A DNA stretch of 64,000 bases, from the NCBI GenBank assembly GCA_029776255.1, contig JAKOTN010000159.1, forward strand, positions 1 to 64,000, given 5' to 3'. Below are positions 8,406 through 18,460 of this stretch, piece by piece; positions within the stretch are counted from its first letter, which is position 1; each line of letters begins with the position of its first letter. The notes below the pieces were generated by a model. It was not told the DNA's origin and did no database searches. It worked only from the letters and a program-made list of their open reading frames with translations. The position numbers and the translations under genes were made by a program. This DNA is from Pseudomonadota bacterium (GTDB taxonomy: Bacteria > Pseudomonadota > Gammaproteobacteria > Burkholderiales > Rhodocyclaceae).

Positions 8406-8855
8406 GTGGTCTGGAAACCCAACGTTACCGTCGCTTCGGTGCTTGAACGCGACGGTCGATTTCTGCTCGTCGAGGAAGACACCGAGTATGGCGTGGCCTT
8501 CAATCAGCCGGCCGGCCATCTGGAGTGCCGCGAGTCGCTGCTCGATGCGGTGATTCGCGAAACGCTGGAAGAAACCGGTTATACCATGCAGCCGCAGTAT
8601 CTGATCGGCATTTACAATTGCCGGAATGAGGCGCGGGACGTGACGTATCTGCGTTTCGCCTTCGGTGGTCGCATCGCCGGGCACGATCCCGATCGCCGTC
8701 TGGACACGGGCATCATCGCCGCGCACTGGCTGACCGTGGACGAGATTCGCGCCCGGCAGGCGCAACATCGCAGCCCGCTGGTATTGCGCTGTGTCGAGGA
8801 CTGCTTGGCCGGCAAGCGTTATCCCCTGGAATTGCTGACCCACTGCAACGCGTGA
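8406..8855 (+). CDS. Nudix hydrolase, NudJ-like
   Basis: 149 residues from a GTG start (VWKPNVTVASVLERDGRFLL). The Nudix box is GHLECRESLLDAVIRETLEE and TGY (about residues 39-61), with the glycine and the REtLEE core intact. This is the NudJ/phosphatase-like group acting on nucleoside and thiamine pyrophosphates. In many beta- and gammaproteobacteria it sits directly before mnmA, and here only one small secreted protein comes between. The stop overlaps the start of the next gene by four bases. Confidence 0.9.
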   Translation: MVWKPNVTVASVLERDGRFLLVEEDTEYGVAFNQPAGHLECRESLLDAVIRETLEETGYTMQPQYLIGIYNCRNEARDVTYLRFAFGGRIAGHDPDRRLDTGIIAAHWLTVDEIRARQAQHRSPLVLRCVEDCLAGKRYPLELLTHCNA

Positions 8856-9499
8856 ACCGCTTCATGCGCCGCTTTTTCCGTCTTTTTTTGCCTCCGATGC
8901 TGCTTTTGGCGGGTGGGGCCATGGGAGCGGAAACGGTCGGCGTGTGTTTCAACTACGGTTGCCTGAGTCAGGCCGAGGTCACTTACAGCGAAACGCAGTT
9001 GATGCGGGTGCGGGCTCTGCTCGCCGGGGCCCGGAGCGCCGATGAAGAGCGTCGGCGGTTGTCGCCGGCCATCGGCTGGCTGCTCGGTTGGGCGGGCGAA
9101 CAATCGCCGATCGGCGCCGACCGTGGCGGCAATGTCGCCGACCAGGGCGTTTTCGGACGCATGGACTGCATCGATCATTCGACGACGACGACGCGCTTGC
9201 TGCGCCTGCTCGAAGCGCGCGGCTGGCTGCGCTTTCACCGCGTTGTCGAGCCGGCGCTGCGCATTCGTTATCTGTTCGCGGCGCACTACTCGGCGCGGAT
9301 CGAGGAGATCGCGTCGCCGGAGACGGCGCGGGGCGGCGAAGGACCGGCGTTTTATGTGGTCGACAGCTGGTTTCGCGACAACGGACAGCCGGCGGTGGTG
9401 ACGGATTTGCAGAGTTGGCTCGACGGCGCCGGCGACGATGAAGCGGTGGCGACCGTGGCTGGCGCGCCGGAACGCGATGCCTCGGACAGCGGACGGTGA
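8852..9499 (+). CDS. Conserved secreted protein, unknown function
   Basis: 215 residues from a GTG overlapping the Nudix stop. The N-terminus [20 protein letters not shown] is a Sec signal peptide. The mature part has two early cysteines ([12 protein letters not shown]), a conserved-looking motif [17 protein letters not shown] in the middle and a [13 protein letters not shown] motif near the C-terminus, followed by a low-complexity tail. I recognise this as a conserved hypothetical found between nudJ and mnmA in Rhodocyclales-type genomes. No function is known. The Cys/Asp/His cluster could be an active site, but this is a guess. Confidence 0.75.
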   Translation: MNRFMRRFFRLFLPPMLLLAGGAMGAETVGVCFNYGCLSQAEVTYSETQLMRVRALLAGARSADEERRRLSPAIGWLLGWAGEQSPIGADRGGNVADQGVFGRMDCIDHSTTTTRLLRLLEARGWLRFHRVVEPALRIRYLFAAHYSARIEEIASPETARGGEGPAFYVVDSWFRDNGQPAVVTDLQSWLDGAGDDEAVATVAGAPERDASDSGR

Positions 9500-9516
9500 A
9501 CGTGAAGGGATCGAAA

Positions 9517-10617
9517 ATGGGCAAGGGAAAAACAGTGGTCGTCGGCTTGTCCGGCGGTGTCGATTCGGCGGTCGCGGCCTTGCTGCTCAAGCAGCAGGGC
9601 TGGGATGTTCGCGGGTTGTTCATGAAGAACTGGGAAGACGACGACGCGGACGATTACTGCTCGTCGCGCCAGGATCTGATCGACGTGATGAGCGTCGCCG
9701 ACATCATCGGCATCGATGTCGATGTGGTGAATTTCGCCGCCGAGTACCGTGAGCGGGTGTTCGCGCATTTCCTGCGCGAGTATCGGGCCGGGTACACGCC
9801 GAATCCGGACGTGCTGTGCAATTCGGAAATCAAGTTCAGCGTTTTCCTGGAACACGCGTTGCGGACCGGCGCCGATTGCATCGCCACCGGTCATTACGCC
9901 GGGGTGCGCGAATTCGCCGGTGCCTTTCAGTTGCTCAAGGCCGAGGACGGGACCAAGGATCAAAGCTATTTTCTGCACCGGCTGAATCAGCAACAGCTCG
10001 CCAAGAGCGTGTTTCCGCTGGCCGGCCTGTACAAGCGCGAAGTGCGCAAGATTGCCGAGGCCGCCGGCTTGCACGTGGCGCTGAAGAAGGATTCGACCGG
10101 TATCTGCTTCATCGGCGAGCGGCCGTTCAAGGAATTCCTGATGCGTTATCTGCCGCCGGCGAAAGGCGAGATTCGCGCGCTGGAAGACGACCGCCTTCTC
10201 GGCGAACACGACGGCGTGGCCTATCACACCATCGGGCAACGGAAAGGCCTGCACATCGGGGGCGTCAAGGGTGGCAAAAGCGGCGACAGCGGCGATCACG
10301 AGGCGTGGTTCGTCGCCCGCAAGGACCTTGCCCGCAACATCCTTTACGTCGTGCAAGGGCATGCGCATCCGGCGCTGTTCACCGACGAGCTACAGGCCGG
10401 CGCGCTGTCCTGGGTCGCCGCCGCGCCGCCGCACACGCACTGGGTGTATACCGCCAAGACGCGCTACCGGCAGGCCGACGCGCCTTGCGAAGTCGACCGC
10501 CTCGACGCCGACTCCTGCTTGATCAAATTCGCCGAACCGCAGTGGGCGGTCACGCCGGGACAGTCGCTGGTGCTCTACGAAAGCCGCGTTTGCCTCGGGG
10601 GTGGCGTCATCGCATGA
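9517..10617 (+). CDS. mnmA: tRNA-specific 2-thiouridylase MnmA
   Basis: 366 residues from the ATG at 9517 (AAGGGA upstream); the GTG at 9496 would add seven unmatched residues. The PP-loop [13 protein letters not shown] is at the N-terminus. Catalytic cysteines lie in [12 protein letters not shown] and [12 protein letters not shown], the standard MnmA pair. The enzyme thiolates U34 of tRNA Lys, Glu and Gln with sulfur relayed from IscS/TusE. An insertion around [20 protein letters not shown] is slightly longer than in E. coli. The stop overlaps the MFS start by four bases. Confidence 0.96.
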   Translation: MGKGKTVVVGLSGGVDSAVAALLLKQQGWDVRGLFMKNWEDDDADDYCSSRQDLIDVMSVADIIGIDVDVVNFAAEYRERVFAHFLREYRAGYTPNPDVLCNSEIKFSVFLEHALRTGADCIATGHYAGVREFAGAFQLLKAEDGTKDQSYFLHRLNQQQLAKSVFPLAGLYKREVRKIAEAAGLHVALKKDSTGICFIGERPFKEFLMRYLPPAKGEIRALEDDRLLGEHDGVAYHTIGQRKGLHIGGVKGGKSGDSGDHEAWFVARKDLARNILYVVQGHAHPALFTDELQAGALSWVAAAPPHTHWVYTAKTRYRQADAPCEVDRLDADSCLIKFAEPQWAVTPGQSLVLYESRVCLGGGVIA

Positions 10618-11819
10618 GTGGCGCGCCCAGCGCGCCGCCCGCTTACCGGCGCAACGTCGCTCTGCTGGCGGCGGCACAGGCGTTGTTGCTGGTCAATGGC
10701 GTGACATTGGTGGCGATCAACGGCCTGCTCGGGCTGCAGCTCGCCACCGACAAGCGTCTGGCGACGCTTCCCGTCACCACTTACGTCATCGGGGCCGCGT
10801 TGGCCGCCTTGCCGGCGGCGCTGTTCATGAAGCGTCACGGACGGCGGGCCGGATTCATGCTTGGCGCCGGATTCGGTATCGGCGGCGCGGCCTTGTCGGC
10901 CCTGGCGGTGTTCCTCGCCAGTTTTCCGCTGCTTTGCCTGGGCACCGTCCTCGCCGGCTGCTACAACGCCTTCGGACAGCAATACCGCTTCGCGGCGGTG
11001 GATGCCGCGCCGGTCGACTGGCGGGGCAAGGCCATTTCACTGACGTTGACCGGCGGCATCGTCGGCGGCATCGTCGGCCCGCAAGTCGGGACGCTGACCC
11101 GCGATCTGTGGCAGCCGACTTATCTGGCGAGCCATGCCATGCTGATGGCTTTCGCCGCGCTGGCCTTGCTGGTCGCCAGCCGGCTGGACATTCCGCCGCT
11201 GTCGGCCAGCGAGAAAAACGCGGCGGGGCGGCCGTTTGGCGAAATCGCGCGCCAGCCGGATTTCGTTGTCGCTTTGCTGGCCGCCGTGTGCGGGTACGCG
11301 ACGATGAATCTGCTGATGACGGCGACACCGCTGGCGATGGATGTCTGTGGTCTGGCTTTCGCCGATACCGCCCTGATTTTGCAGTGGCACGTGATCGGCA
11401 TGTTCGCGCCGTCGTTCGTCACCGGCGATCTGATCCGCCGTTTCGGCGTGCTGCCGCTGCTGCTGTCCGGGGCCGCGTTGTTGCTGGTGTGCATCGGCAT
11501 CGCGCTTGCCGGCGTGACCCTGATGCACTTCTGGTGGGCCTTGTTGCTGCTCGGTGTCGGCTGGAATTTTCTTTTCGTCGGCGGGACCACGCTGCTCGCC
11601 GACACCTGCCGTCCGGAGGAAAAGGCCAAGGTGCAAGGCGGTAACGACTTCGTGGTGCTCGCCGTGCAAGGCGCCACCTCTTTCGCCGCCGGCTTGCTGA
11701 TCACCGACGGCGGTTGGACGACGCTCAATTTGCTGGCCTTGCCGCTGGTGGTGGTGACCGCGCTGGCCAGTTGCCGGTCATGGTGGGCGCGACGGCGGAC
11801 GCCGACCGTGTCCGGCTGA
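10614..11819 (+). CDS. Major facilitator superfamily transporter
   Basis: 401 residues with about 12 hydrophobic helices. The start [20 protein letters not shown] overlaps the mnmA stop; the much longer frame starting at 9816 is only the shadow frame of mnmA joined to this one. A loop-2/3-like motif ([20 protein letters not shown]) is recognisable after helix 2. Members of this YfcJ-like group are predicted exporters without known substrate. The gene is the last of the nudJ-secreted protein-mnmA-MFS run. The link with mnmA is seen in related genomes but has no known meaning. Confidence 0.85.
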   Translation: MSGAPSAPPAYRRNVALLAAAQALLLVNGVTLVAINGLLGLQLATDKRLATLPVTTYVIGAALAALPAALFMKRHGRRAGFMLGAGFGIGGAALSALAVFLASFPLLCLGTVLAGCYNAFGQQYRFAAVDAAPVDWRGKAISLTLTGGIVGGIVGPQVGTLTRDLWQPTYLASHAMLMAFAALALLVASRLDIPPLSASEKNAAGRPFGEIARQPDFVVALLAAVCGYATMNLLMTATPLAMDVCGLAFADTALILQWHVIGMFAPSFVTGDLIRRFGVLPLLLSGAALLLVCIGIALAGVTLMHFWWALLLLGVGWNFLFVGGTTLLADTCRPEEKAKVQGGNDFVVLAVQGATSFAAGLLITDGGWTTLNLLALPLVVVTALASCRSWWARRRTPTVSG

Positions 11820-12002
11820 CGCGCGCACGGCGCCCGGGGGCTGCCGGCGGTCGCGCGCCGGTTCCTCGCGAGACGCATCGTGCCTTCGCGGAAACGGTTT
11901 TCCCGGCCGGGCCGCGAGTGTTTTTGACGTTGGGCCAAATGACGGACAATTGGGGTTGAGCGGAAATTCGCGCGGAAAGATGCAAGGCGAACGGATACGA
12001 CG

Positions 12003-12737
12003 ATGGAAAAAACGTGGGGTTTGGCGCATTTCTGGGCACAGGGCGACTTGCTTACCCAGTCGGTGGCGGTGTTGCTCGGGCTGTTGTCGGTGGCGAGCTG
12101 GTACGTGATCGCCGTCAAGGCGCTCGCCGTCTGGCGGGCCAGACGCTGCCATCGGCGGGCGCTGACCGCGTTCTGGGGCGCGCCCAGCCTGCCGGCGGCG
12201 ATCGATGCCATCCGCCGGGACGATCGCACCCGCATCTTCGCCAATTTGGCGATCGCCGGCGCCAACGCCGCCGAGTTGCATCGCGAACATGCCGACCGTG
12301 GCATCGGCGCCGGGGTCAGCGTCAGCGATTTCGTCACCCGCTCGCTGCGCAGCCAGATCGTCGAGGCACAGGCCGGTATCGAATCGGGTTTGACCTTCCT
12401 GGCCTCGGTGGGGTCGACGGCGCCGTTCATCGGGCTGTTCGGCACCGTATGGGGAATCTATCACGCGCTGGTCGGGCTGTCCGGAGCCACGCAGGTCGTG
12501 CTCGACAAGGTCGCCGGCCCGGTCGGCGAGGCGCTGATCATGACCGCCGGGGGGCTGTTCGTCGCCATTCCGGCGGTGCTGGCCTACAACGCCTTCACCC
12601 GCGGCAATCGTCTGACGCTGGCCCGGCTCGACGGTTTCGCGCACGATTTGCACGCCTATCTGACCACGGGTCTGCGCGGCCGGCCCGGTGACAAGTTGGT
12701 CGATCTCGGCGCGGTGCGCGCCAGTCGCGGTGTTTGA
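12003..12737 (+). CDS. exbB: ExbB/TolQ-type proton channel protein
   Basis: 244 residues, MotA/TolQ/ExbB family. A first helix (SVAVLLGLLSVASWYVIAVK) is followed by a long cytoplasmic loop and then two helices, with SVGSTAPFIGLFGTVWGIYH and VGEALIMTAGGLFVAIPAVL carrying the proline and glycine positions of the proton path. ExbB with ExbD converts proton motive force for a TonB-dependent receptor. exbD follows after 10 bp. No tonB gene lies beside them, so TonB is presumably encoded elsewhere. The distinction from TolQ rests on size and the lack of tolA, tolB and pal. Confidence 0.87.
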   Translation: MEKTWGLAHFWAQGDLLTQSVAVLLGLLSVASWYVIAVKALAVWRARRCHRRALTAFWGAPSLPAAIDAIRRDDRTRIFANLAIAGANAAELHREHADRGIGAGVSVSDFVTRSLRSQIVEAQAGIESGLTFLASVGSTAPFIGLFGTVWGIYHALVGLSGATQVVLDKVAGPVGEALIMTAGGLFVAIPAVLAYNAFTRGNRLTLARLDGFAHDLHAYLTTGLRGRPGDKLVDLGAVRASRGV

Positions 12738-12747
12738 GGGCGACGCC

Positions 12748-13164
12748 ATGGCTTTCGGTTCGTTCGACAACAATGGCGCCAGTCAGCCAATGGCGGAAAT
12801 CAACACCACGCCGCTGGTCGATGTGATGCTGGTCTTGCTGGTGATCTTCATCATTACCGCGCCCTTGTTTCACGAGGCGCTGCCGGTCGATCTGCCGCGC
12901 GTCGCCGCCCGCAAGCTCGATGAGCCGCCACGGGCGCTGGCGCTGGCCATCGACGCCGCCGGCGAGGTGTTTCTCGACGGCCAGCCGGTGGAACGCGCGG
13001 CGCTGGCCGGACGATTGCGCGACACGGCCGCGCGTGGCGGATCGCCGGAGGTGCATTTGCGTGCCGACCGCGGCACGCGCTACGAACGCGTCGCCGAAGT
13101 CCTGGCCGCCGCGCAGAGCGCCGGGCTGACGCGCATCGCTTTCGTCACCGAACCGCCGCGCTGA
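12748..13164 (+). CDS. exbD: ExbD/TolR-type biopolymer transport protein
   Basis: 138 residues. A short cytoplasmic N-terminus precedes MAEINTTPLVDVMLVLLVIF, with the essential helix aspartate (PLVD). The periplasmic domain (VHLRADRGTRYERVAEVLAA) is the ExbD/TolR fold. It partners with ExbB in the inner membrane. The operon stops here: directly after the stop lies the decayed end of a cytochrome c peroxidase gene on the other strand, so a former downstream gene, possibly tonB or a receptor, may have been lost. Confidence 0.88.
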   Translation: MAFGSFDNNGASQPMAEINTTPLVDVMLVLLVIFIITAPLFHEALPVDLPRVAARKLDEPPRALALAIDAAGEVFLDGQPVERAALAGRLRDTAARGGSPEVHLRADRGTRYERVAEVLAAAQSAGLTRIAFVTEPPR

Positions 13165-13547
13165 CGGCGACAAAAAGCCGGTCTTGGTCAGCGTTTTCTT
13201 GTCGCCCTTCAACGACTTGTCGAAGCGGAAGTTCGGGGTGGCCAGGGTTTCCTCGAAAGCGGCGATGGCCTTGGTCACCTTGTCGATGTCGCCCCGTTTT
13301 CCTGCCAGTTGTGACCGATCGAGGTCTTGATGTTGTCGGTGCCGCCCATGGACAGGTTGTGGCAGGAATTGCAGGAAATGAAGCCGGACTTGGACGGGCG
13401 CGGCTCGAAATAGAGCTTCTTGCCCAGTTTCACCCGCGCCGGAATGGTTGCCTTGGCGGGCTGGATCGGTTGGATCGGATCCTGACCGGCGGCCAACGCC
13501 GCTTAGCCGACCAGGCGCCGAATTACGTTCATCAGTTTTATCTGCAT
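13165..13547 (-). pseudogene. Di-haem cytochrome c peroxidase, decayed remnant
   Basis: Reading the minus strand from 13547: MQIKLMNVIRRLVG, then an in-frame TAA (13503-13505), then AALAAGQDPIQ, i.e. a signal peptide interrupted by a stop. The mature part continues in frame (VKLGKKLYFEPRPSKSGFIS and the haem motif CNSCH plus NLSMGGTDN). At about 13290 the reading jumps to another frame, IDKVTKAIAAFEETLATPN then FRFDKSLKGDKK, which in intact CcpA/MauG-family enzymes lies roughly 100 residues further on. Everything after 'KTLT', including the second haem site, is missing. Three independent lesions make this a clear pseudogene. Confidence 0.82.
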
Positions 13548-13650
13548 TTTTCTTCAGTTGACGACGCATGAGCCATGAATCCCGCACGCGACCAAGCGGA
13601 AAATTTTTGATTCAAGTGCCAACCAGGTGCCACGGGCGGTGAAAGGACGT

Positions 13651-14220
13651 TCAGTCGGCAATCGCCAGCGCGGCGACCCAGTGGCCGTTCTCCGGCGCTG
13701 TCAGAGAGGCGGTGCGGCAGCGCGCCAAGTGTCGCGCCAGGGTCGGCGACCATTCGTCGAGCGCCAATCCAAGGCATTTCAGTCGCGCTTCGTGCGTCGT
13801 CCAGGCTTTGGCGAAAGCGGTTTGACGTTCGGCGTCGGGCTGTGCGGCGAGCATCGCGGCGGTGGCCGGGCCGAGGTAGTCGCGGCTAAGCCGCTCGAGA
13901 TCGGGCAGGGCGGTACCGAGGCGAAAGAGATCGATGCCGACGGGACCGTGCAGTCGAACGGCCGCCAGCGATAGCCCCGGTTCGTGGCTGAGCGAGAGTC
14001 CGACCCGCGACCACGGCGCGGCCAGGCAAGGCGCCCGACCCGGCGGGCCACCCAGCGAGCCGATCGCCTCGACGTTGGTGTCGAGCAACTCGGCCAAGCG
14101 TTCGGCCAGTGTTTGGCGGACGATCCGGCGCACCGTTTCCCGCCGCGCGTCGGCCGGCGTCGGGATCGCCATGAGGTGCACTCCGGCCCAGGGTGCGACG
14201 ATCCGCTGCCAGACCGGCAT
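13651..14220 (-). CDS. 4'-phosphopantetheinyl transferase (Sfp-like)
   Basis: 189 residues from the ATG at 14220, overlapping the NRPS stop by one base. The magnesium motif GPVGIDLFRLG is near residue 95, and the second motif FAKAWTTHEARLKCLG near 140. The first motif residue that is usually Lys (WxxKEA) is His here; the E and the later K are kept. The enzyme should transfer phosphopantetheine from CoA to a carrier protein, most obviously the PCP of the adjacent NRPS and possibly the ACP of the lipid cluster at 46836. The short length is normal for this class. Confidence 0.82.
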   Translation of the reverse strand: MPVWQRIVAPWAGVHLMAIPTPADARRETVRRIVRQTLAERLAELLDTNVEAIGSLGGPPGRAPCLAAPWSRVGLSLSHEPGLSLAAVRLHGPVGIDLFRLGTALPDLERLSRDYLGPATAAMLAAQPDAERQTAFAKAWTTHEARLKCLGLALDEWSPTLARHLARCRTASLTAPENGHWVAALAIAD

Positions 14221-17200
14221 CAGGCCGGAGCGGCTGGAATGCCATGCCAGTGGGAGCGGTCCGGAATGCGTTCGCCCTTCATCACCAGGGTCAGCGGTCC
14301 GAGCCGTGCGCCGTCGGCGACCTCGGCGCTGTAGAGCACCGCGCTGCGCGGGCTGATCGATACCAGACGGCCGATCCGGACGTGGTCGATTTTCATCACG
14401 CGGTCTTCGAACAGATGGGTCTGCGGGCAGCTCAGGGCGTTGAGTTCGCTGTAATCGCCGATGTGGACGCAGTCGAATTCGGTGAAATCGGTGGTGTCGA
14501 GGTAAACACCGTGCCCGACCCGGCTGCCGAGCAGTCTGAACGCGAGCGGCAACAAGGGTGTGCCGCGCAGGTAGGACATGAAATAGGGCACCGTGATGCC
14601 TTCGTAGAGATTGGTGATCGCTTCCGAAAACCAGACGAAAGGGGTCCACATCGGTTGGGCGCGCCGGTCGTAACGACCGATCAGCACCCACTTGAGGAGG
14701 GCGACAAACGCAAAGGCGCCGATGCCGTAGAGCAGGCCGGCGACGTTCAGGGTCCAGACGACGGCGCCCCATTGCCCGGCCTCGGCCAGGGGCATGATGT
14801 TGAGGACGGTGGTGTAGCCGACGGCGATGACCGCCGCGTGCGGGGTGACGATGCGGAACGCCTCGACCGCGCCACGCCCGATCCGGCGCCGCGGCGAGGG
14901 GCGGAAAGTGAGATTCTCGGGAAAACCGGCGGTCTGCTCGCGGGCGGGCAGACGAACGGGCGGCGAGCCGAGCCAGGTTTCGCCGGAGTGGATGACGGCG
15001 TTGTCCGGCACCCGCGAATGCACGCCGATCAGGACGTTTTCGGGCAAGACCGTGCCGTCCGGCACATAGGCGCCATTGCCGACGAAACTGCGGCGGGAGA
15101 CGACCGTTGGCTGCATCGTCATCCAGCCGCCGTCGATTTCCTCGTCGCCCAGCATGACCGCGTCGGCGATGAACGTTTCGTCGCCAAGATTCAGCAGATC
15201 GGGAATCAGACCCTGGGCGGTGGAAATCTCGGCGTCCCGGCCGACCTGCGCGCCCAGCAGACGATACCACCAGGGCGCATAGACCGTGGCATAGACGCCG
15301 TGGAGCACATTCAGGCTGGCTTCCTGAATCTGGTTGACCAGCCAGCGGCAGCGGTAGGTGCCGCTGTGAATCGGCCAGCTACCGGCGTGCAGGCGAGGGT
15401 GCAGACTCCAGCGCAGACCGGCCGAAAGCAGCACCGTACAGACGATGAGCACCGCGGTGGCCGGAAAAGCGAGGACGAAATACTTGATCAGTTGCAGTTC
15501 GATCCGGTCGCTCTGCAGCCAGGGATAGATGTCGTCCAGCCAGTCGATCAGGATGAAGGTCGGGAAGACCGGCATGAAGAACAATACCGCCGTCGCCAGG
15601 CAGCCGGTGGCGAAAAACAGGTTTTCCCACGCGCGGTAGCATCTTGAAACCGCCGGGCGCGGTTTCAAGGCGCTGACATCGAAGGCGCCGCCGTCACGCG
15701 CCGGCGAACCGAGCCAGAAGCGCCCGGCCGGAACCGTCGTTCCGTCGCTCAGGGCCGACTGACCGTCGAGGTGGGCGCCTTCGGCCAAATGGGTGTTCCC
15801 TTCGAGCACGGAGTAGGAGCCGACATAAGCGGTGTCCGCGACGGTGATCGGACCGACCAGCAGTTGGCCGCGCTCGACGCGCACATTCTCGAAATTCACC
15901 GCGTTGCCGATGCTGACCCGGTCGCCGATGCGCACCAGATCGTGGCCGCGCATGGTCACCGAACCGATGATTGTTTCCTCGCCGATTTGGGCGCCCAGGG
16001 CGCGCAACCACCAGATCAGCAGCGGCGATCCGCCCAGCATGTAGACCGGCGCGCCCTCGATCAGCCGGTCGGCCAGCCACCAGCGGAAGTAGGTCGCGCC
16101 CCAAAGCGGGTAGCGACCCGGTTGCAGGCGGCCGAGCAGCACCCATTTGGCGGCCACGGCAATGGCGAATTCGGCGCCGGTGGCGAGCACGAAGACGGCG
16201 ACGGAGACGGCGACGGCCAGCGCGAGCGAATCGTCGGGATCGCCGGTGAAAAAGTGGTAAGCGAAGAACGGGGCCAGCCATTGCGCCATCCGCAGCACGA
16301 TCAATCCCGGGATGGTTGCCGCCTGCGCCGCGCCGCAAAGCCAGCGGCGGCGAGTGTCCGGCGGCGTCCATTCCGGTTCGGCGCTTGGCGCCTGCGCGCC
16401 GCATTCGGCGAGCGCTTCGGCGATCCGGCCGATACCGCGGTACTTATACACGTCGCGCACGGTGAAGCGGGCGAAAGCCGGATGGGCACGGAGCGCCGAG
16501 GCCAGGCGGGCGGCGAACAGCGAATGGCCGCCCAGGTCGGCGAAGAAATCGGCGGCGCGGTGGATCGGCTGGCCGGGGAACAGCGTGGCCAGTTCGGCGA
16601 ACAGCGCCGTTTCGGCCGGTGTTTCAGGGATGTCGGAAACGCCCGATCCGCCGCTGGAGAAGACGAGAGGGCGAGCGCGCAAGGCCTTGCGATCGATCTT
16701 GCCCGAGGTCAGACGCGGCATTTCCGGCAGGAATTCGAGATGAACCGGCACCATGTAGGGCGGCAGCGATTCGGCCAGCGCGCCGCGCAACGCGCCCGGC
16801 GTCGGCGCCGGCTCGGACTCGGCCACCAGATAGGCGACCAGACGCTCGATACCGTCGTCGTGGCGCAACAGCACCGCCGCCGTGCCGACGCCGGGCCGCC
16901 GGCACAGGGCGGCTTCGATTTCACCAAGTTCGACGCGGAAGCCGCGAATCTTCACCTGGTCGTCGGTTCGACCCAGGCAATGGACACAGCCGTCGTCGTC
17001 GATTCGCGCGAGGTCGCCGGTGCGGTAGAGGCGAGCGTCCCGCGGGCTGTCCGCCCAAGGATTGACTAGGAATTTCTCGGCGCTCAACTCGGGGCGACCG
17101 AGATAGGCGGTGGCCACGCCCGGGCCGGTGATGCACAATTCGCCGCTTTCGCCGCGCGGCAACAGGCGCAAACCGTTTTCGACCGCCGGGTCGATGACCA

Positions 17201-18233
17201 GCAGACCGTAATTGGGCAACGGTCGGCCGATGGTCACCGGCTGGCCGGCATGCAATTCCGCCAGACTGGCCGAGACGGTCGCCTCGGTCGGACCGTAGGT
17301 GTTGAAGATTCGCCGACCTGGCCGCGCCCAGCGCTCGACCAGCGCCGGCGGACAGGCCTCGCCGCCGAGATTGATCAGCCGCAGGCTGTCCACTTCCCGG
17401 GCGAACAGGGCCAGCAAGGTCGGCACGGCGTGGAGCACGGTGATCCGCTGTTCGTTCAGCGCCAGCGGCAGCGCCTCGGGGTCGGCGCACAGTTCGCGCG
17501 GCGCCAGCCAGAGCGTGGCGCCCACCAGGTAGCTGATCCAGATTTCTTCGAAGGACATGTCGAAGGCGAGCGAGAAGCCCTGATAGACGCGGTCGTCCTC
17601 GCCAACGCCGAGCATCGCGTTTTCACTGCGCAGGAAGTGGCAGATCGCGCCCTGATCGATCCGAATGCCTTTCGGTTTGCCGGTCGAGCCGGAGGTGTAA
17701 ATGACGTAAGCCGGCTGATCCGGCGTCACGTCCGGGCGTCGCGGGCCAGGTATCGCGGTCGGCGCGGCCAGAAATTCGGCCGTCCAGGGCGGGCTGGCGC
17801 CCTGAGCGGCAAGCAGATCGGCCACGCGGTCGACGCCGGCGGCATCGACGACCAGGCCGGCGGCGTGGGCGTCCTCCAGACAGATCGCGATGCGCTCGGG
17901 CGGTGTTTCGGCGTCGAACGGCAGCCAGGCGGCGCCGGTCTTGGCGATACCCAGTTGCATCGTCAGCAGGTCGAGACCGCGCGGCAGCCACAGACCGACG
18001 ATTTGCCCGGGACGAACGCCGGCCTCGATCAGCCGGCCGGCGACCCGGTCGGCCAGCGCGTCGAGTTCGCCGTAGGAAAGCACCCCGTCGCCGAAGATCA
18101 GGGCCGGGTGATCGGGTCGGCGGCGAGCCGTCGCTTCGAATAGATCGGCGAGGCATTCGCGGCGGATCAGTTCAGGCCGGATCGGGCCGAGCAGTCGGCT
18201 CGGGTTGGCGGGGCTAGAGATGACGGATGGCAT
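14220..18233 (-). CDS. Pls/PosA-type one-module NRPS with membrane acyltransferase-like C-terminus
   Basis: 1337 residues. The start MPSVISSPANPSRLLGPIRP at 18233 was chosen over upstream codons that lack adenylation-domain similarity. Order: adenylation domain (residues 30-515, ATP loop TSGSTGKPKG at 180, YGPTEATVSA at 313, and YRTGDLARIDDDG), a carrier domain with Ser571 (DLGGHSLFAARL), then about 700 residues with several transmembrane helices alternating with left-handed beta-helix hexapeptide repeats (GEETIIGSVTMRGHD, GRDAEISTAQGLIPDL). This is the family typified by epsilon-poly-L-lysine synthetase, in which the C-terminal membrane part joins monomers without a thioesterase. The substrate cannot be read reliably. 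A dedicated PPTase follows. Confidence 0.9.
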   Translation of the reverse strand: MPSVISSPANPSRLLGPIRPELIRRECLADLFEATARRRPDHPALIFGDGVLSYGELDALADRVAGRLIEAGVRPGQIVGLWLPRGLDLLTMQLGIAKTGAAWLPFDAETPPERIAICLEDAHAAGLVVDAAGVDRVADLLAAQGASPPWTAEFLAAPTAIPGPRRPDVTPDQPAYVIYTSGSTGKPKGIRIDQGAICHFLRSENAMLGVGEDDRVYQGFSLAFDMSFEEIWISYLVGATLWLAPRELCADPEALPLALNEQRITVLHAVPTLLALFAREVDSLRLINLGGEACPPALVERWARPGRRIFNTYGPTEATVSASLAELHAGQPVTIGRPLPNYGLLVIDPAVENGLRLLPRGESGELCITGPGVATAYLGRPELSAEKFLVNPWADSPRDARLYRTGDLARIDDDGCVHCLGRTDDQVKIRGFRVELGEIEAALCRRPGVGTAAVLLRHDDGIERLVAYLVAESEPAPTPGALRGALAESLPPYMVPVHLEFLPEMPRLTSGKIDRKALRARPLVFSSGGSGVSDIPETPAETALFAELATLFPGQPIHRAADFFADLGGHSLFAARLASALRAHPAFARFTVRDVYKYRGIGRIAEALAECGAQAPSAEPEWTPPDTRRRWLCGAAQAATIPGLIVLRMAQWLAPFFAYHFFTGDPDDSLALAVAVSVAVFVLATGAEFAIAVAAKWVLLGRLQPGRYPLWGATYFRWWLADRLIEGAPVYMLGGSPLLIWWLRALGAQIGEETIIGSVTMRGHDLVRIGDRVSIGNAVNFENVRVERGQLLVGPITVADTAYVGSYSVLEGNTHLAEGAHLDGQSALSDGTTVPAGRFWLGSPARDGGAFDVSALKPRPAVSRCYRAWENLFFATGCLATAVLFFMPVFPTFILIDWLDDIYPWLQSDRIELQLIKYFVLAFPATAVLIVCTVLLSAGLRWSLHPRLHAGSWPIHSGTYRCRWLVNQIQEASLNVLHGVYATVYAPWWYRLLGAQVGRDAEISTAQGLIPDLLNLGDETFIADAVMLGDEEIDGGWMTMQPTVVSRRSFVGNGAYVPDGTVLPENVLIGVHSRVPDNAVIHSGETWLGSPPVRLPAREQTAGFPENLTFRPSPRRRIGRGAVEAFRIVTPHAAVIAVGYTTVLNIMPLAEAGQWGAVVWTLNVAGLLYGIGAFAFVALLKWVLIGRYDRRAQPMWTPFVWFSEAITNLYEGITVPYFMSYLRGTPLLPLAFRLLGSRVGHGVYLDTTDFTEFDCVHIGDYSELNALSCPQTHLFEDRVMKIDHVRIGRLVSISPRSAVLYSAEVADGARLGPLTLVMKGERIPDRSHWHGIPAAPA

Positions 18234-18460
18234 GGCTGGCTCGGCTCGGTGGCTACGGGGATTCGAATGCCGTTGTCGGCGAAGCCCGGCAGTTTGCCTC
18301 AAAACGAGCGTCATGCGCTGGATGACCGTGCCAAAAAATTCAAAATATTCCCGGTGTTTTCGGGACCACGGTTGGGGCGCGCGGCTGTACGCCGTGGGAT
18401 CGTGCGAAGGCGGGCACACCGCGAACTGGTGGTGGCGGACGTGGTGGTCAAAGTCTCCGG

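Noticed and set aside
9816-10613. N-terminal extension of the MFS transporter frame
   Set aside because: It lies within mnmA in another frame; the transporter begins at the ATG overlapping the mnmA stop.
12003-13164. TolQ-TolR assignment
   Set aside because: No tolA, tolB or pal follows, and protein sizes fit ExbB and ExbD at least as well.
15771-17069. Long plus-strand frame inside the NRPS gene
   Set aside because: Antisense shadow of the adenylation and carrier domains; no start signal or recognisable motif.
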